Source: Actinomycetes bacterium
Lineage (GTDB): Bacteria; Actinomycetota; Aquicultoria; Aquicultorales; Aquicultoraceae
DNA: 37,565 nt
Assembly (NCBI GenBank): GCA_021794835.1
Contig: JAJYQA010000005.1
Location: 29,296 to 66,860 of the forward strand
Direction: 5' to 3'
The position numbers were made by a program, and so were the translations under genes. Shown here piece by piece: positions 1-6,831 of this stretch. Below the pieces are notes generated by a model. The model worked only from the letters and a program-made list of their open reading frames with translations. It had not been told where the DNA came from and did not search any database. Positions within the stretch are counted from its first letter, which is position 1. Every line of letters starts with the position of its first letter.

Positions 1-617
1 ACCGGCTCCTCTTGCGATCAGACAACGCTGACACCAGGCTTACTAAGCTTGGCTTTGAGCTTGGCCTGGTTGATGAGGAAAGATATAGAAAAGTTAAAGA
101 GAAGGAAGAGTTTATTGGGAGGGCTATGCAGGAGCTTTCCTTGATTGTTCTGCCACCAACCGACCGCATAAATGATCGCCTTGCTGCATTGGGGACTACC
201 CCTATTGTTGGGCAAGTGTCCCTGCTTGAGCTATTAAGGAGGCCAGAGGTTGAAGTTAACCTCCTCCAGGAGTTTTATCCCGCACTGACTATGCTACCGG
301 AAGAACTTAAAAAACAGCTTGAGGTTGAGGTAAAATATGAGGGCTATATAAAACGTCAGCAGTCGCAGGTTAAGCAGTTTAAGCGGCTTGAAGGCAAGAA
401 GATCCCGACAAATATTGATTACAAAGGTCTAAACGGACTGACCATTCAGGCGCGAGAAAAACTTGATCGGGTAAGGCCGCAGTCAATCGGACAGGCCTCC
501 CGAGTATCCGGCGTATCACCCGCCGACATAAACGCGCTTCTAATCCATATAGAGCAAATAACCAGGGGAAATGATAAGGAAAATGCCGACAGAGACACCA
601 TCCCAACTCTTAGTTGA
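1..617 (+). CDS. mnmG: MnmG (GidA), C-terminal part; 5' end outside window
   Basis: This is the 3' part of the gene for the FAD-dependent subunit that, with MnmE, makes the carboxymethylaminomethyl group at U34 of certain tRNAs. The open frame runs into the window edge. Its first residues, RLLLRSDNADTRLT, are the family's conserved motif, so the TTG near base 12 is internal and not a start. Downstream are the C-terminal helical domain motifs, including YEGYIKRQ and a segment on TNIDYKGLNGLTIQAREKL, which match the MnmE- and tRNA-binding region. The stop overlaps the start of rsmG, an arrangement common in Firmicutes. MnmG is usually absent from typical actinobacteria, so its presence here is informative for phylogeny. 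The family assignment is firm. Confidence 0.95.
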   Translation, partial: RLLLRSDNADTRLTKLGFELGLVDEERYRKVKEKEEFIGRAMQELSLIVLPPTDRINDRLAALGTTPIVGQVSLLELLRRPEVEVNLLQEFYPALTMLPEELKKQLEVEVKYEGYIKRQQSQVKQFKRLEGKKIPTNIDYKGLNGLTIQAREKLDRVRPQSIGQASRVSGVSPADINALLIHIEQITRGNDKENADRDTIPTLS

Positions 618-1311
618 AGGCATAGCTGCTATGGGTCTAGATATTGATAGGGCAAAGGCAAGCCTTTTCATGCATTATCTTAAGGACCTTAAAGCCTGGA
701 ACAAGCAGTTTAACCTAACCTCGGTAACCGATGAACGGGATATTGTGGTCAAGCACTTTTTAGACTCCATATCTATCCTGAGCAAGTTCAACATTCCAAA
801 AAATTGCCTTGCGGTAGATATTGGTACTGGCGCGGGATTTCCCGGCATCCCCATAAAAATAATGCGCCCTGACATCCAGATGACGCTGATAGAGTCGTCC
901 CTAAAAAAGACCCGGTTTTTAAAGCACCTCATCAAGGCTTTTGCATTAGAGGGTGTCAATGTATACACCGGGCGGGCTGAGGACTTTGGCCGCGAAAAAG
1001 AAAACCGCGAAATTTTTTCGCTAGCCGTTTCCCGGGCGGTTGCCAGTATCGCAATCCTCGTAGAGTACGCCCTTCCCCTGCTAAAGGTAGATGGGCGGTT
1101 TGTTTGTTATAAGTCGACAGGTGTTTTAGGTGAGGTATCGGGAGCCCAGAAAGCCATAAATTTACTAGGCGGTCGCGTTGAAGAGATAGCCAAGGTTGTG
1201 GTACCATTTCTTAAAGCAGAGCGGTATTTGGTATCGGTAATCAAGGTGGCACCCAGCCCGCACAGCTATCCCCGAAGAGCCGGGGTGCCAGCTAAAAAAC
1301 CGCTGGTATAA
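571..1311 (+). CDS. rsmG: 16S rRNA (guanine-527-N7) methyltransferase RsmG
   Basis: RsmG makes m7G527 in the 530 loop of 16S rRNA using SAM. The 246-residue length fits the family. The SAM-binding Rossmann motif DIGTGAGFPGIPIKI is clear, as is the upstream segment KDLKAWNKQFNLTSVTDERD with the following HFLDS typical of RsmG. The gene overlaps the end of mnmG by 47 bases, suggesting coupling. Two in-frame ATGs compete, at 571 and 583. AGGGGAA at 564-570 sits too close to the first and somewhat far from the second, so the N-terminus is uncertain by four residues. A 54-base gap leads to parA, so this is likely one operon. The C-terminal tail of about 15 residues is basic and unconserved. Confidence 0.95.
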   Translation: MIRKMPTETPSQLLVEGIAAMGLDIDRAKASLFMHYLKDLKAWNKQFNLTSVTDERDIVVKHFLDSISILSKFNIPKNCLAVDIGTGAGFPGIPIKIMRPDIQMTLIESSLKKTRFLKHLIKAFALEGVNVYTGRAEDFGREKENREIFSLAVSRAVASIAILVEYALPLLKVDGRFVCYKSTGVLGEVSGAQKAINLLGGRVEEIAKVVVPFLKAERYLVSVIKVAPSPHSYPRRAGVPAKKPLV

Positions 1312-1365
1312 GCAATAGTAAGAGCAACTTTCGAAAATCAAGACGGAAATATCAGGCAGGGCATA

Positions 1366-2250
1366 ATGGCAATAGGCCTTTTCTCACGTCGCTTGCAGCA
1401 ACTGGAAGTAGATATTAAAGAAGAAAAAGCTCCGGCAAATAACTTGTTCTCCCAAGAAATACCCTCGGGGGAAAGGGGACTGACTCTTGCCGTTGTAAAC
1501 CAAAAGGGAGGCGTCGGAAAGAGCACCACGGCCATTAATCTAAGTGCGTACTTAGCCGACATGGGGCACCGGGTTTTGCTTGTCGATTTCGATCCCCAAG
1601 GAAACACCAGCAGTGGCCTTGGCATTGATAAAAAGGCACTTAAGCACTGTATTTACGATGCAGTTGTGGATGAAAAATCTGCTACCGACATAGTAATAAA
1701 AACCAACATAAAGAACCTCTTCCTTATTCCCGCAACTACGCAGCTAGCTGGTGCCGAGATAGAGCTGGTAGCTGCCTTATCTAGGGAATATAGGCTAAGG
1801 CGGGCTATTGAGTTGCTTAAACACCAGTACGAATTTATCATCATAGACTGCCCGCCGTCTCTGGGGCTTTTAACCGTAAACGCGCTTACCGCGGCCGACG
1901 AACTTATAATTCCCGTGCAGTGCGAATTTTATGCCCTTGAGGGGCTGAGCAAACTTCTAGAAAGCGTTCGCTTAGTAAAAGCGCATCTTAACCCAGAGAT
2001 AAAAATTGCTGGCGTGCTTATGACTATGCATGACATAAGGACCAGGATATCGCAGCAGGTAATCGAGGAAGTAAAGAAATTTTTCCGTGAGTTGGTCTAT
2101 GAATCCGTTATACCAAGGACAGTGCGCCTAAGTGAGGCACCCTCTTTTGGCGTTCCGATAAATCGGTATGATGCAGAATCAAAAGGTGCACAAGCCTATC
2201 AACAATTAGCAAGGGAAGTGGTCGAGCGTGCAGAAAAAAGGACTAGGTAG
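1366..2250 (+). CDS. parA: Chromosome-partitioning ATPase ParA/Soj
   Basis: ParA is a deviant-Walker P-loop ATPase that moves ParB-parS complexes during chromosome segregation. The Walker A motif QKGGVGKSTTAINL lies at about residues 46-59 with the signature lysine of the MinD/ParA class. DFDPQGN follows around residue 76, and the Walker B region IIDCPPSLG is present. The start leaves about 38 residues before the first strand, longer than the short N-terminus of Bacillus Soj and more like actinobacterial ParA. A TTG at about residue 27 would be an alternative start. parB begins inside its 3' end. The location next to rsmG points to the replication-origin region. No parS site (TGTTTCACGTGAAACA type) was recognised nearby. 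Confidence 0.95.
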   Translation: MAIGLFSRRLQQLEVDIKEEKAPANNLFSQEIPSGERGLTLAVVNQKGGVGKSTTAINLSAYLADMGHRVLLVDFDPQGNTSSGLGIDKKALKHCIYDAVVDEKSATDIVIKTNIKNLFLIPATTQLAGAEIELVAALSREYRLRRAIELLKHQYEFIIIDCPPSLGLLTVNALTAADELIIPVQCEFYALEGLSKLLESVRLVKAHLNPEIKIAGVLMTMHDIRTRISQQVIEEVKKFFRELVYESVIPRTVRLSEAPSFGVPINRYDAESKGAQAYQQLAREVVERAEKRTR

Positions 2251-3118
2251 GGGCCTGGAGGCTTTAATACCTAACTTTAGCCCCAGTTTGGGAACACCGT
2301 TAATTGTCGAAGACGAACCAGATGTTCTTCTCCAAAATATACCGGTCTCTAAGATAGTCCCAAATCCAAATCAGCCGCGTAAGCATTTTGACGAGGAGGC
2401 CTTCACCGACCTTGTGATATCGGTAAAGGAGCATGGGCTTCTACAGCCAGTGGTCGTCAGGGAGATAGGTGCGATCTTTGAGCTGATCGTGGGCGAGAGG
2501 CGCTGGCGTGCTGCAAAGGAGGCAGGTTTAGAGCAGGTTCCGGCAATTATTAAAAATACCTCCGATGTCGAGGTAATGGAGCTTGCAATCATCGAAAACG
2601 TGCAGCGGCAAGACCTCAATGCTCTGGAGGAAGCAACTGCCTATTATCACCTTGTTGAGGACTTCGGCTTAAGCCAAGAACAGCTTGCTAAGAGGGTTGG
2701 TAAGAGCAGGAGTGCAATTGCAAACACCTTAAGACTTTTAAACCTTCCCGATGCGGTTAAAGAATATGTCTTAGACGGTAAGATTACAGCAGGTCATGCA
2801 AGAGCCATTCTCTCCTCCCCAAGAGAAGATATGCAGATAAAGCTAGCAGAACGCATAGTAAGCGACGGTCTGTCCGTGCGTCAGGCGGAAGCGATCGCAA
2901 AACTTTGGCAAAGTCCGAGCCAGAAAAAACTTGCGCAGCCGGCCCCGCTTTATCACAAGAGCATGGCAAGAAGCATCTCGAAAAAGCTATCTGTAAAGGT
3001 GCGCATAAAGGCGCAGGGCGAAAAAGGACGCCTAGAGATTCATTTTAAGTCAGAAGATGAGTTGAAGCGGATTTATACCCTCTTGACAGGTAGGGAACCG
3101 GCCGATTTAATGATTTGA
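2228..3118 (+). CDS. parB: Chromosome-partitioning CTPase ParB/Spo0J
   Basis: ParB is a parS-binding clamp that hydrolyses CTP and nucleates the partition complex. The GTG start at 2228 lies within parA (23-base overlap) and gives the N-terminal KKGLGRGLEALIP motif that stimulates ParA ATPase. NQPRKHF is at about residues 48-54, the CTP-binding GERRWRAAKEAG at 89-100 and ENVQRQDLN at about 123-131. A central HTH region (residues 155-200, KRVGKSRSAIANTLRLL) and a C-terminal dimerisation region complete the protein at 296 residues, the normal length. It is the last gene of the operon, and the next gene has its own promoter. Confidence 0.95.
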   Translation: MQKKGLGRGLEALIPNFSPSLGTPLIVEDEPDVLLQNIPVSKIVPNPNQPRKHFDEEAFTDLVISVKEHGLLQPVVVREIGAIFELIVGERRWRAAKEAGLEQVPAIIKNTSDVEVMELAIIENVQRQDLNALEEATAYYHLVEDFGLSQEQLAKRVGKSRSAIANTLRLLNLPDAVKEYVLDGKITAGHARAILSSPREDMQIKLAERIVSDGLSVRQAEAIAKLWQSPSQKKLAQPAPLYHKSMARSISKKLSVKVRIKAQGEKGRLEIHFKSEDELKRIYTLLTGREPADLMI

Positions 3119-3123
3119 ACTCC

Positions 3124-3152
3124 TTGGTAAATTAACCGATCTCGGTTAAAAT
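3124..3152 (+). promoter_or_regulatory. Promoter of the YtxH gene containing an 18-bp palindrome
   Basis: TTGGTA at 3124-3129 and TAAAAT at 3147-3152 are separated by 17 bases. The spacer and the edge of the -10 carry a perfect palindrome at 3132-3149, TTAACCGA-TC-TCGGTTAA. A dimeric repressor bound there would block RNA polymerase. The sequence facts are direct; promoter and operator function are inferred. Confidence 0.5.
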
Positions 3153-3185
3153 ATGCATAGAGGGCACGTTTGGAGGGAGTCTAGT

Positions 3186-3488
3186 ATGAAAGAAAAGCGA
3201 TTTGGTGTAGCCGAGTTTAGTCTGGGTCTTTTGCTGGGCATGATTGTCGGGGCATCGGTTGGTCTCTTGATGGCGCCAAGGTCTGGGGTCGAGATCAGAG
3301 GCAATATTGCAAGTCGCGCGACAGATTTTAGATCCGTGGCAGCAAGCTTGATCGATCAGGCAAAAAACGGCTTTGGGGCCGCCGCCTCGCAAATTGAGAG
3401 GGCTGTCGGGCTCCAAGAGAGAAACCTGAGGCGAAAACTTGACGACATCAAAGCTCAACTTGACGAATATCATCTAAACGAGGCCTAG
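3186..3488 (+). CDS. YtxH-family membrane-anchored protein
   Basis: This small protein has one N-terminal hydrophobic, glycine-rich segment (LGLLLGMIVGASVGLLMAP), the APRSG box typical of YtxH/DUF883-like proteins, and an amphipathic, charged C-terminal half that is probably helical. The ATG at 3186 is chosen because GGAGGG at 3172-3177 lies 8 bases upstream. An in-frame ATG at 3153 overlaps the predicted promoter and is unlikely. YtxH proteins are associated with general stress and envelope stress in Firmicutes; the precise role is unknown. A second YtxH gene lies at 18743. The stop overlaps that of the convergent gene on the other strand. The palindrome within its promoter suggests specific repression. 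Confidence 0.8.
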   Translation: MKEKRFGVAEFSLGLLLGMIVGASVGLLMAPRSGVEIRGNIASRATDFRSVAASLIDQAKNGFGAAASQIERAVGLQERNLRRKLDDIKAQLDEYHLNEA

Positions 3489-4081
3489 TTGTCCCTTGCT
3501 TTTTTTACCACCTTGCTTGCAATATAAACCCCCAAAGCGGCTAGGGCAAACAACCCTAAGGCTAACCCACCCAGGACTTTTGCAATTGCAACAATGCTTG
3601 TGGTTGCAATTGCAGCCAGAAATCCCGCAGCAATCGCTCCTAAGAGGATTGAGGGTAGCGCGTATTTAAAATCAACGTCGAAGAGATAGGCAAGCAGTGA
3701 CCCTGACCAGACTCCGGTTCCGGGAAGCGGTACAGCTACAAATATGAATAGGCCGATTGCGCCATAGCGATCGATTGTTTTTGAGTGCCTGCGCCTAGTA
3801 TGTTCGAAGAGCCAGCTTAAAAAGACATCCATGGCCCGGGACTTTTTTGCCAGCCACTTGGAGACCGGTCCTAGAAGCAACAGAATTGGCGTTGCCGGCA
3901 ACATCATCCCAATGCTTGAGATGGCAAAGGCCTTCCAGATAGGCATGTGGTACTTTGCTATTGCAAGCGGCACGCCGGTTCTTTCAAGAATTGGAAGTGC
4001 GGATATAATCAGCACGACCATCTCTTTTGGAAGGCTTGAAATTAATTCTATAATTTTTGCGGCGATGTCAGTTTTAACCAC
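3485..4081 (-). CDS. Small multidrug export-type membrane protein (COG2426)
   Basis: This 198-residue polytopic protein has about five hydrophobic stretches. Two features recall the family named putative small multi-drug export protein (PF06695): an N-terminal re-entrant type segment (ISALPILERTGVPLAIA) and PLPGTGVWSGSLLAY in the second half. The two halves resemble the DedA-like inverted topology. The export role of the family is a name rather than an established function. The gene is convergent with the YtxH gene, and their stop codons overlap (3485-3488). Upstream lies the AT-rich 446-base gap shared divergently with the FBPase gene. Confidence 0.75.
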   Translation of the reverse strand: MVKTDIAAKIIELISSLPKEMVVLIISALPILERTGVPLAIAKYHMPIWKAFAISSIGMMLPATPILLLLGPVSKWLAKKSRAMDVFLSWLFEHTRRRHSKTIDRYGAIGLFIFVAVPLPGTGVWSGSLLAYLFDVDFKYALPSILLGAIAAGFLAAIATTSIVAIAKVLGGLALGLFALAALGVYIASKVVKKARDN

Positions 4082-4143
4082 TGGCTGTTATTCCTTATTG
4101 TTCAAAAGCATTCAATATAAATTACCATACACGAAGACAAACT

Positions 4144-4181
4144 TAAAAGCTAAAAGCGACCAAAAATATTTTTAGCTTTTA
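4144..4181. repeat. 12-bp perfect inverted repeat, AT-rich
   Basis: TAAAAGCTAAAA at 4144-4155 is matched by its exact reverse complement at 4170-4181, with 14 bases between. It sits about 65 bases before the start of the divergent membrane-protein gene. It could be an operator or a weak bidirectional terminator; it lacks the GC-rich stem of a standard terminator. Confidence 0.6.
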
Positions 4182-4465
4182 TTAAATCAACCTTCATTAC
4201 GATTAGAAGGTAGTAACTTGACCGTCACCCAATGTTTTAAATTTTAGGTTTAGCGTGGTCTGTTTAGTGGAACAACCATACTCAGTAAACAACCGGGAAC
4301 TAGCATGGACAACAACTATTGCTGGTTAATTTCCTATACTGTTGCCGCATATTTGCTAGTTTTGTGGTATATTGTAAGTTAGGCAGCGGGACAAACATAA
4401 TTCGGTATACTAGCTCTCTTGCACTAGGAAACCCCCTATCCATAATAAGGGCAAGTAATAAATAC

Positions 4466-4496
4466 CTACATAAAAAGCATTTTGCTTTTTATGTAG
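4466..4496. promoter_or_regulatory. Perfect 14-bp hairpin just upstream of fbp
   Basis: CTACATAAAAAGCA at 4466-4479 and its exact reverse complement at 4483-4496 flank a 3-base loop. The hairpin ends 31 bases before the fbp ATG and about 18 bases before its Shine-Dalgarno. No U-tract follows, so it is not a standard terminator. It may be a 5'-UTR stem that affects mRNA stability or translation, or a dimer-binding operator. The repeat is direct sequence fact; the role is inferred. Confidence 0.6.
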
Positions 4497-4527
4497 TCAG
4501 TATGCATAAGCTTACAAGGAGGTTTAT

Positions 4528-5640
4528 ATGTCAGGAAAAATAACGCTAAGCGTCATTAAAGCCGACGTTGGAGGATATGTCGGCCACAGCGATGTCCACC
4601 CCGAACTTTTAAAAAAGGCCGAGAAGGAACTTGAGGCTGCCAAGAAAGAGGGATTACTCATCGACTACTCACGCCAGAAAGTCGGCGATGATATTGCACT
4701 GATTATGACCCACAAGCAGGGCATGGACTCGGTCGATATCCATAAGTTTGCCTGGGAAACCTTTGAGGCGGTAACTGAAGTAGCAAAAGAGCTCGGCCAG
4801 TACGGTGCCGGCCAGGACCTACTTGCCGACGCTTTCTCGGGCAATGTCAAGGGAATGGGGCCCGGCTGCGCCGAGATGGAGTTTAAGGAGAGGAAAAGCG
4901 AGCCGGTTCTCGTTTTCTTAGCGGATAAGACCGAGCCGGGCGCGTGGAACTTCCCGATTTATAAAATGTTTGCCGATCCGTTTAACACAATTGGGCTTAT
5001 CATCGACCCCAACATGCACGACGGCTTTGTCTTTGAGGTGCATGATTTAATCGAGGAGAAGCGCATCTTCTTCAAGGCTCCGGAAGAGCTCTACGATATG
5101 CTGGTTTTTATTGGGGCACCCGGACGCTATGTTGTTAAAAACGTCTTCCGCAAGTCAGACATGGAGCCGGCTGCCGCAACCTCGACCCAGAAGCTATTTT
5201 TTATAGCTGAGCGGTATGTTGGCAAAGATGACCCGGTCATGATTGTTCGCTGCCAGAGTGGCCTACCGGCTGTTGGTGAGGCGCTAGAGCCGTTTGCGTT
5301 CTCACATACAGTATCCGGCTGGATGCGCGGCTCACACCGTGGTCCGCTCATGCCGGTTTCCGTAACCCAGGATACACCAACTCGCTTCGATGGCCCGCCG
5401 CGCGTGGTTGGTTTAGGTTATCAGATTTCCAAGGGCAGGTTAATTGGACCAAGGGATATGCTGGGCGATATTAGCTATGATAACGCTCGCCGGATGGCCC
5501 TTAATATGGCCGACTATTACCGCGCACATGGCCCGTTTGAGCCGCATCGCCTACCGCTTGACGAGATGGAGTACACCACCATGCCAGACGTTATGGAAAA
5601 ACTGGCAGAGCGATTTGAGAGCACAAAGGTGGTTGATTAA
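4528..5640 (+). CDS. fbp: Fructose-1,6-bisphosphate aldolase/phosphatase (type V)
   Basis: This bifunctional gluconeogenic enzyme condenses triose phosphates to FBP and dephosphorylates it to fructose 6-phosphate. The full-length 370-residue protein begins with SVIKADVGGYVGHSDVHP, carrying the metal ligands of the phosphatase site around residues 13-22. ERYVGKDDP places Tyr230 and Lys233 with the same spacing as the Tyr229/Lys232 pair described as the Schiff-base site in the archaeal enzyme. The start is supported by AAGGAGG at 4515-4521. The family is typical of archaea and deep-branching, often thermophilic bacteria. The gene appears monocistronic and is flanked by two long inverted repeats. 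Confidence 0.95.
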   Translation: MSGKITLSVIKADVGGYVGHSDVHPELLKKAEKELEAAKKEGLLIDYSRQKVGDDIALIMTHKQGMDSVDIHKFAWETFEAVTEVAKELGQYGAGQDLLADAFSGNVKGMGPGCAEMEFKERKSEPVLVFLADKTEPGAWNFPIYKMFADPFNTIGLIIDPNMHDGFVFEVHDLIEEKRIFFKAPEELYDMLVFIGAPGRYVVKNVFRKSDMEPAAATSTQKLFFIAERYVGKDDPVMIVRCQSGLPAVGEALEPFAFSHTVSGWMRGSHRGPLMPVSVTQDTPTRFDGPPRVVGLGYQISKGRLIGPRDMLGDISYDNARRMALNMADYYRAHGPFEPHRLPLDEMEYTTMPDVMEKLAERFESTKVVD

Positions 5641-5744
5641 TCAATCCACCAAGGGAATTTCCTTGCCGGCTTTGGCAGAGAAGAAATAAGCGATTAGATT
5701 ATTTGTAAAAAAGTGGCTGTAGAATAACCAAATATTATAGTAAA

Positions 5745-5780
5745 ATAGTAGCTGTGCTGTTTTGCGGGCACAGCTACTAT
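5745..5780. terminator. 13-bp perfect hairpin downstream of fbp
   Basis: ATAGTAGCTGTGC at 5745-5757 is repeated as its exact reverse complement at 5768-5780, with a 10-base loop. It lies 105 bases after the fbp stop and 46 bases before the deacetylase start. A short T run (GGTTTTTC) follows about 11 bases later. It may terminate fbp transcription, but the missing immediate U-tract leaves operator or mRNA-processing roles open. Confidence 0.45.
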
Positions 5781-5826
5781 CAGTAGGCTTGGTTTTTCGG
5801 TATTGAGTTTAGGAGATAAATATTAG

Positions 5827-6702
5827 GTGAAAAGGGCAAGCCACATTGTTTCTAACACTATAGTGATATTGCTGATCGGTTTGGTTGCGGCGGTTATACT
5901 ACGTCAGCCAAGCTTCTTGGACAGGCTTCTAGACCTTGATTTTACGGAAATATTGCTTTTTCTAGGATTACCGGTTGTGGGCTTCCTACTTGTATTTGTC
6001 AGCTACTTTGAGTACCACGGAATTGGCTCTCAGGACGGGGTTATGCGACGGGGGCCCCATGAGAACATTGTAGCAATCACGTTCGACGACGGTCCAAATC
6101 CGATCTATACTCCACAGATTCTTGATATTTTAAAAGAAAAGGACGTCAAGGCGACTTTCTTTGCCGTGGGTCTACATGTTAAAAAGTACCCCGAAATTGC
6201 CAGAAGAATCGTTGCTGAAGGACATGATATTGGAAACCATACCTATACACATAAAGATCTTGTCCCCTCGACCCGAAGGATGGTTCTTGCGCAGGTCCAT
6301 AAAACCGACCATGTAATAAAACATGTAACCGGCGTGGCTACGAACCTGTTTAGACCGCCTCGCGGAATTTACAGCAGTGCGGTAAGAAAGCTTCTTGTTG
6401 ATGAGGAAAGGTACCACTTTATATTATGGTCGGTAAGTAGTACTGATTGGCGCAAGATAAGCCCAGGCAACATCTTAAAAAGAGTTGCCAGGTATACCAG
6501 ACCAGGGGCAATATTGCTCTTCCACGACAGCGGCGCGCTTATTCGGCGCGAGGGCGGAAGCCGAGGAAACACCGTTGAGTCGCTCGGAATGGTCATCGAT
6601 TACTTAAGGGGCAAGGGCTATGAAATTGTGCCGATTACCGAGATGATAAGGCGCATAGAAGAGGAAGAGATGGAAGCTGCCGGCATCTGGGAACAGGCAT
6701 AA
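5827..6702 (+). CDS. Membrane-anchored polysaccharide deacetylase (NodB domain)
   Basis: This is a CE4-family metal-dependent deacetylase that probably acts on peptidoglycan or another N-acetylated polymer outside the membrane. Two hydrophobic segments (about residues 10-26 and 42-60) precede the NodB domain. The catalytic motifs are complete: TFDDGP at about 85-90 with the base and metal Asp, HDIGNHTYTH at 133-142 with the two metal histidines, FRPPRG near 176 and LFHDSG near 230. The GTG start at 5827 follows AGGAG at 5811-5815. The gene stands alone, bounded by the fbp hairpin upstream and a terminator downstream. The substrate cannot be told from sequence. Confidence 0.9.
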   Translation: MKRASHIVSNTIVILLIGLVAAVILRQPSFLDRLLDLDFTEILLFLGLPVVGFLLVFVSYFEYHGIGSQDGVMRRGPHENIVAITFDDGPNPIYTPQILDILKEKDVKATFFAVGLHVKKYPEIARRIVAEGHDIGNHTYTHKDLVPSTRRMVLAQVHKTDHVIKHVTGVATNLFRPPRGIYSSAVRKLLVDEERYHFILWSVSSTDWRKISPGNILKRVARYTRPGAILLFHDSGALIRREGGSRGNTVESLGMVIDYLRGKGYEIVPITEMIRRIEEEEMEAAGIWEQA

Positions 6703-6738
6703 ATCAGAAGCCAGAAGCCAGAAGACAGGAGTCAGAAG
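6703..6738. repeat. Short tandem CAGAAG-type repeat
   Basis: Immediately after the deacetylase stop, a degenerate 7-8-base unit of the CAGAAGC/CAGGAGT type is repeated about five times. Similar tracts occur at 20656, 24723, 26554 and 31621, all in gaps between genes. Confidence 0.6.
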
Positions 6739-6742
6739 TAGC

Positions 6743-6770
6743 GCAGCCCTAAAGGGCTGCTTTAATTTTC
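6743..6770 (+). terminator. Rho-independent terminator
   Basis: GCAGCCC at 6743-6749 pairs with GGGCTGC at 6754-6760 around a 4-base loop, followed by TTTAATTTTC. It ends the deacetylase transcript. Confidence 0.8.
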
Positions 6771-6831
6771 GGCTGTTAAAACAAGTGGTTTTAGTCGGGC
6801 TCGTTATGGTTATTATATTTTTTGATTTGGC

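Larger units (their letters stand above)
4082..4527. other. 446-base divergent intergenic region before fbp
   Basis: No convincing gene is present. The stretch is AT-rich and contains two long inverted repeats (4144-4181 and 4466-4496, listed separately) and a looser TGTTTA/TAAACA pair at about 4260-4292. TATACT boxes occur at 4335-4340 and 4406-4411, but neither has a good -35 at the right distance. A 74-codon open frame at 4319-4543 spans the hairpin and ribosome-binding site of fbp and looks fortuitous. Confidence 0.5.

Noticed and set aside
4319-4543. 74-codon open frame before fbp
   Set aside because: It has no ribosome site or recognisable protein and overlaps the 4466-4496 hairpin, the Shine-Dalgarno and the start of fbp.
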